Positions 60,777 to 64,000 of a DNA stretch of 64,000 nt are shown piece after piece. Source of the stretch: Desulfobacterales bacterium (GTDB taxonomy: Bacteria; Desulfobacterota; Desulfobacteria; Desulfobacterales; JAHEIW01); NCBI GenBank assembly GCA_030066985.1, contig JASJAN010000001.1, forward strand, positions 133,976 through 197,975, written 5' to 3'. The position numbers and the translations under genes are program-made. The first letter of the stretch is position 1; each line of letters starts with the position of its first letter. Under the pieces are notes generated by a model, which worked only from the letters and a program-made list of their open reading frames with translations, was not told the origin of the DNA and made no database searches.

Positions 60777-61628
60777 CTACATCCAGCGTTTGCGCCGTTT
60801 GTAGGATTTAACATCTTTGAAGGATTTACGACCGCCGCCCTGGGTGACCCCCATGTAAAACTCCTTAACATCCGGGTTGTCTTTCAATTCATCAGAAGGC
60901 CCTTCAAGAACGATTTTGCCGGTCTCCATGATGTAGGCGTAATTTGACACTTCCAGCGCAATTTTGGCGTTTTGCTCCACGATCAGCAGAGTAGTGTCCA
61001 TCTCTTCGTTGATGCGCTTGATGTTTTCAAAAATTTCCTTGACCAGCAACGGCGCCAATCCCAAAGAGGGTTCATCCAGCATCAGCATCTTGGGCGCCGA
61101 CATCAGCGCGCGTGCAATAGCGATCATTTGCTGCTCACCCCCGGAGCAGTAGCCTGCTAAGCGGTTGGTGACCCGGGCCAGGCGCGGGAAGTGCTCGAAC
61201 ATGAGTTTCTGGTCGTCGCGCACGTTCTGGGTGCCGTCTTTGCGGGTGATGGACCCCACGCGCACGTTCTCGTCTACGGTCAAATGCTTGAACACACGCC
61301 GCCCTTCCGGCACCATAACCGCTCCCAGCTTGACAACCTGGGTGCCCAGGACGTTGGTGATGTCGTTGTCATCGAATTTGATGTAGCCATCCTTGATAAA
61401 GCCGTTTTCAGGCTTGAGCAGGCCGCTAATGGCCCGCAGGGTGGTCGTCTTACCGGCCCCGTTGGTTCCCAGCAGGGCAACGATACCGCCCTTGGGCACG
61501 CTCAGGCTAACGCCGCGCAGCACCTGAACAATGTCGTTGTAGACCACTTCGATGTTATTGACATCGAGCAGATTGCCATTGGATGTTTCGTTTGTCATTT
61601 TTTTTACTTTTGAAAGGGAGAGTTGCAC
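60777..61628 (-). CDS. livF: Branched-chain amino acid-type ABC transporter ATP-binding protein LivF
   Basis: 283 residues. Walker A GTNGAGKTT (~50), Q-loop and signature CSGGEQQMIAIARALM, Walker B MLMLDEPSLGLAPLLV, H-loop LIVEQNA; all typical of LivF. The start is GTG at 61628, preceded seven bases upstream by AGGGAGGG. An ATG ten codons later lacks a ribosome site. The basic C-terminal extension (SFKDVKSYKRRKRWM) is longer than the usual tail. It is the last gene of the Liv cluster in this window, after livK-like and livM. Confidence 0.93.
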   Translation of the reverse strand: MQLSLSKVKKMTNETSNGNLLDVNNIEVVYNDIVQVLRGVSLSVPKGGIVALLGTNGAGKTTTLRAISGLLKPENGFIKDGYIKFDDNDITNVLGTQVVKLGAVMVPEGRRVFKHLTVDENVRVGSITRKDGTQNVRDDQKLMFEHFPRLARVTNRLAGYCSGGEQQMIAIARALMSAPKMLMLDEPSLGLAPLLVKEIFENIKRINEEMDTTLLIVEQNAKIALEVSNYAYIMETGKIVLEGPSDELKDNPDVKEFYMGVTQGGGRKSFKDVKSYKRRKRWM

Positions 61629-61642
61629 GCGGCAACCCTCCC
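61616..61642 (-). other. Hairpin overlapping the livF ribosome site
   Basis: GGGAGAGTTGC (61616-61626) pairs with GCAACCCTCCC (61632-61642) at 10 of 11 positions. It spans the GTG start and the AGGGAGGG ribosome site of livF. On the minus strand no T run follows, so it is more likely an RNA stabiliser or translation control than a terminator. Confidence 0.5.
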
Positions 61643-61702
61643 TTTTTAGGTAGCTTAATGCTGCAAAGCTGCATTAATTAACATCGCAGAGCGATGTCGT
61701 TA

Positions 61703-62935
61703 TTATTTGATCTTCTGGACATACTCGGAAACGAACGGGGCACCGATTTCATAGAATAGCCCCCCCCTGGAAACGTAAAGCTGCAGGGTGTCCACACCTT
61801 CGCGATCGGTTTTCGAGAATGTCACCGGACCCACGGTGGTCAAGGTGTTATAGGCATTGAACCCGTTCATGGCCAGCAGTTCTTGGTACAAGGTCTCACG
61901 GTTTATCTTTTTGCCTTTTGCTTTGGCCCGCCGCATGGTCTCTACGGCCACCTGAATTACCATGATGCCGTTGGTGTAGTTGGCATCTTTGGCCACTTTC
62001 TCATCCCGGCCATAGCGTTTGGCCAGGGCAAACTGTGCGTCCCTTCCCGGCCCCATGGCGGTCATCATTTTGTAAGATGTTGTCCAATAGTAGTTCTCAT
62101 CGGCAGCCGAACCGGCCAAAGAGACAAGCGCAGGCCCACCACCATAATGACAACCCAGGAAGGTAATTTTACCGGCCTCACCGTAAGTCGAAGCGATCAT
62201 GCCCAGGCTCTGAGCCCCTTTGAGCATGGTGGCCACCGGCGGTTGCACGGTCTGGCTGATCACATACTGCACGCCTTTGCTCTTAAGGCGTTTGAGCATG
62301 GCCGTGTTGTCCAGGTCCTTGCCGTGCTCCACGATTTCCACCAGATCGACGCCCAGTCCTGCGGCGATTGATTTTTTAACATCATCGCGGGGCGCGCGTC
62401 CGAACGCGGAGGGATGTAGAAACAGGGCAATTTTGGGTTTGCCGCTGCCCTTGTGGTTTGCAGCCACATACTCGGCCAGGCCGACTGCCTGGCTGGAATA
62501 AGAAGCGATGGGCAGAAAAATATAATCGTTTCCCTCCAGGTTACCGGCATGAAAGGAAGCCGGCAGAACCGGGATTTTCTCCTCTTGAAAATCCTGTCGC
62601 AAAGCCATCGTGCTGCCGGTGGAATAGTTCAAATAGAAGACGATGTCTTCATCTAAAAATTCTTCAAAGTTTCGTTTGGTCACTTCCGTCTTGTAGCCAT
62701 CGTCGCGGATGATGCACACCAGCTTGTCATCGCCGAGAATTTTTTCATCGTTGACATATTTGCAATAATCCTCGACACCCTTTGCATACTGGCTGCCGAC
62801 GTCAGATGTCGGGCCGGTAATTGCCAGGGATAAAGCGACCTTGTAGGTTTCTGCGGCTATGGCCTGAGTGGAAAAGCCCAGCATCAGCACAAAAGACAGA
62901 ACAACCAGCATGAAAGTGACTTGTTTGTTTTTCAT
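61703..62935 (-). CDS. ABC transporter substrate-binding protein, Liv/Leu-Ile-Val type
   Basis: About 410 residues from the ATG at 62935, which has AAAGGAGG just upstream. Signal peptide MKNKQVTFMLVVLSFVLMLGFSTQAIA, no lipobox, so a soluble periplasmic protein. The type I periplasmic fold is evident: VALSLAITGPTSDVGSQYAKGVEDYCKYV, LDEDIVFYLNYSTGSTMALRQDFQEEKIPVLPAS, LKRLKSKGVQYVISQTVQPPVATMLKGAQSLGM. The ligand is not fixed by sequence: branched-chain amino acids, amides or aromatic acids are all possible in this family, and the adjacent acyl-CoA synthetase favours an organic acid. Confidence 0.9.
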   Translation of the reverse strand: MKNKQVTFMLVVLSFVLMLGFSTQAIAAETYKVALSLAITGPTSDVGSQYAKGVEDYCKYVNDEKILGDDKLVCIIRDDGYKTEVTKRNFEEFLDEDIVFYLNYSTGSTMALRQDFQEEKIPVLPASFHAGNLEGNDYIFLPIASYSSQAVGLAEYVAANHKGSGKPKIALFLHPSAFGRAPRDDVKKSIAAGLGVDLVEIVEHGKDLDNTAMLKRLKSKGVQYVISQTVQPPVATMLKGAQSLGMIASTYGEAGKITFLGCHYGGGPALVSLAGSAADENYYWTTSYKMMTAMGPGRDAQFALAKRYGRDEKVAKDANYTNGIMVIQVAVETMRRAKAKGKKINRETLYQELLAMNGFNAYNTLTTVGPVTFSKTDREGVDTLQLYVSRGGLFYEIGAPFVSEYVQKIK

Positions 62936-63017
62936 TTCTTCCTCCTTTTGTTTGATTAGCATTTTGCCATCTTAAGGAACGTTTAAGACTGCATAGGGTT
63001 ATTTCAGCGCCTAACCG

Positions 63018-64000
63018 TCAAAAGCGGAAGGGCCAAAGCTTGAAATAGGTGCGTGCGATCCGCCACCAGTTGGCGATGCCACGCGGCTCGAATATCAAAA
63101 ACAAAACGATCACCAGACCAAAGGACAGCGGCCGAAAGGCCGTAGCCACATCCCCCACGGCCGTAAAATAGTGCCCCACAAATTCGGCAAAGTTTTCCAC
63201 CTGCAGCTCCAGCATCAAAATGGCCGCCGGGCCGAAGAAAGAACCCACCAGGGTCCCCAGGCCGCCCACAATGGCCATGGCCAGGTAGGAAATGGAGTGA
63301 TGCAGCGTAAAGGACTCAAAACCCACCCCCCGCCACAAATAGGCATGCAGGGCCCCGGCAACGCCGGCGAAAAAGCCCGACAGCGCAAAGGCATACACTT
63401 TGGTAAATCCGGGGTGCATGCCCATGGCATCGGCGGCACGGTCATTGTCGCGCACGGCCACCAGGCAGCGCCCGTGTTTGCTGCGCAGCAGGTTGCGAAC
63501 CGCAAATCCCAGGATCACCACGATGATCAGAATCACATAGTACCAGAACAAATAGTGCTGTTTGCGCGCAACCTTGCCGGCAAACCAGAACACGCGCCCG
63601 ATGGCTATGGTCTGTCCCTGGTTAAAAAATTGCGCAAAATTAATGACCCACTGAAAAATCATCTGAAAAGAGAGCGTGGCGATCACCAGGTAAAGGTGTT
63701 TGAGCCGCAACGACGGCAGCCCCACGATGGCGCCGATAACCGCGCCGACCCCGCCGGCGACCAGAATCATCAGGGGCCAGAAATGGGTCAGCAGCACGTG
63801 GTCGCTGCCCAGAACGGTTGAAAAAGAAGCCAGGGTGTAAGCCCCCACCCCCACGAAAGCGGCATGGCCGATGGATATCAACCCGGCAAAGCCGGTCAGC
63901 AGGTTGAGGCCATAGACCGCCACGATGGCTATCAGAATGCTGTCGATGACCAGCATGTATTTATTGCCGACCTTGAAAAAAAGCGGCCAGACGAACAGCA
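63018..64000 (-). CDS. livM: Liv-type ABC transporter permease LivM (5' end beyond window)
   Basis: The frame stays open past the ATG at 63956 to the right edge of the window (…VWPLFFKVGNKY before that Met), so the protein is truncated here. Membrane spans run throughout: LIAIVAVYGLNLLTGFAGLISIGHAAFVGVGAY, YLVIATLSFQMIFQWVINFAQFFNQG, and GLGTLVGSFFGPAAILMLELQV. The NLLTGFAGLISIGHAAF motif is the family signature. C-terminal YFKLWPFRF ends the protein. LivH and LivG, not seen here, probably lie outside to the right. Confidence 0.93.
   Translation of the reverse strand, partial: LFVWPLFFKVGNKYMLVIDSILIAIVAVYGLNLLTGFAGLISIGHAAFVGVGAYTLASFSTVLGSDHVLLTHFWPLMILVAGGVGAVIGAIVGLPSLRLKHLYLVIATLSFQMIFQWVINFAQFFNQGQTIAIGRVFWFAGKVARKQHYLFWYYVILIIVVILGFAVRNLLRSKHGRCLVAVRDNDRAADAMGMHPGFTKVYAFALSGFFAGVAGALHAYLWRGVGFESFTLHHSISYLAMAIVGGLGTLVGSFFGPAAILMLELQVENFAEFVGHYFTAVGDVATAFRPLSFGLVIVLFLIFEPRGIANWWRIARTYFKLWPFRF

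Overview
The window looks like chromosome from an anaerobic, amino-acid-, purine- and acyl-CoA-oxidising bacterium of the Desulfobacterota type (sulfate-reducer relatives, former Deltaproteobacteria). This is inferred from formate-tetrahydrofolate ligase, several molybdenum hydroxylases, beta-oxidation genes, Liv and BMP ABC importers, and the ACAGGAT/CACAGAG-style intergenic hairpins I associate with that group. No rRNA, tRNA, phage, integrase, transposase or CRISPR was found. Both ends cut genes: a beta-helix protein on the left and livM on the right.

Layout. 0-16 kb is housekeeping and mixed: a beta-helix protein, a B12-binding radical SAM/TPR protein, a HAD-like/AIR-synthase fusion, a TetR regulator, YbaK, an RNase II/R enzyme, a two-gene heterodimeric ABC exporter, fhs and an HDOD protein. 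16-17 kb holds bacterioferritin. 17.2-37.8 kb, all on the minus strand, is a purine/urate catabolic locus carrying most components of the E. coli xdhABC-yge-ygf-ssnA-xdhD region: xdhABC, an NCS2 nucleobase permease, ygfK, ygeW, ssnA, xdhD, a yqeA-type carbamate kinase and ygeY. Two PLP enzymes stand where E. coli has ygeX. Divergent from it, 38.3-44.2 kb encodes a BMP-type nucleoside/purine ABC importer and a xanthine phosphoribosyltransferase, so uptake, oxidation, ring breakdown, ATP recovery from carbamoyl phosphate and salvage lie together. 44.5-46.4 kb has small regulatory or unknown genes. 46.7-54.6 kb is an acyl-CoA region: HMG-CoA-lyase-like protein, crotonase, thiolase, hydroxyacyl-CoA dehydrogenase, XRE-cupin regulator, acyl-CoA dehydrogenase and an M20 peptidase, with TetR-type palindromes in the divergent promoter region. 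54.7-58.2 kb has a pseudo-receiver/PAS protein, two lipoproteins and an ACT protein. 58.4-64 kb has an acyl-CoA synthetase, a universal stress protein and a Liv-type amino-acid/carboxylate ABC importer.

The most unusual feature is the non-coding DNA. Many gaps begin, within a few bases of a stop codon, with a large inverted-repeat structure. Three kinds are seen. Type I: about 200-260 bp elements at 1550-1807, 7086-7335 and 46493-46714, with a conserved apical motif and stems that differ in sequence but still pair. Type II: related elements at 39417-39603 and 57577-57732 with a conserved internal loop and changed stems. Third: hairpins whose arms are built from repeated 7-10 nt words, different in each gap. 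The covarying arms of types I and II are what a structured RNA, or a hairpin-borne mobile repeat, would show.
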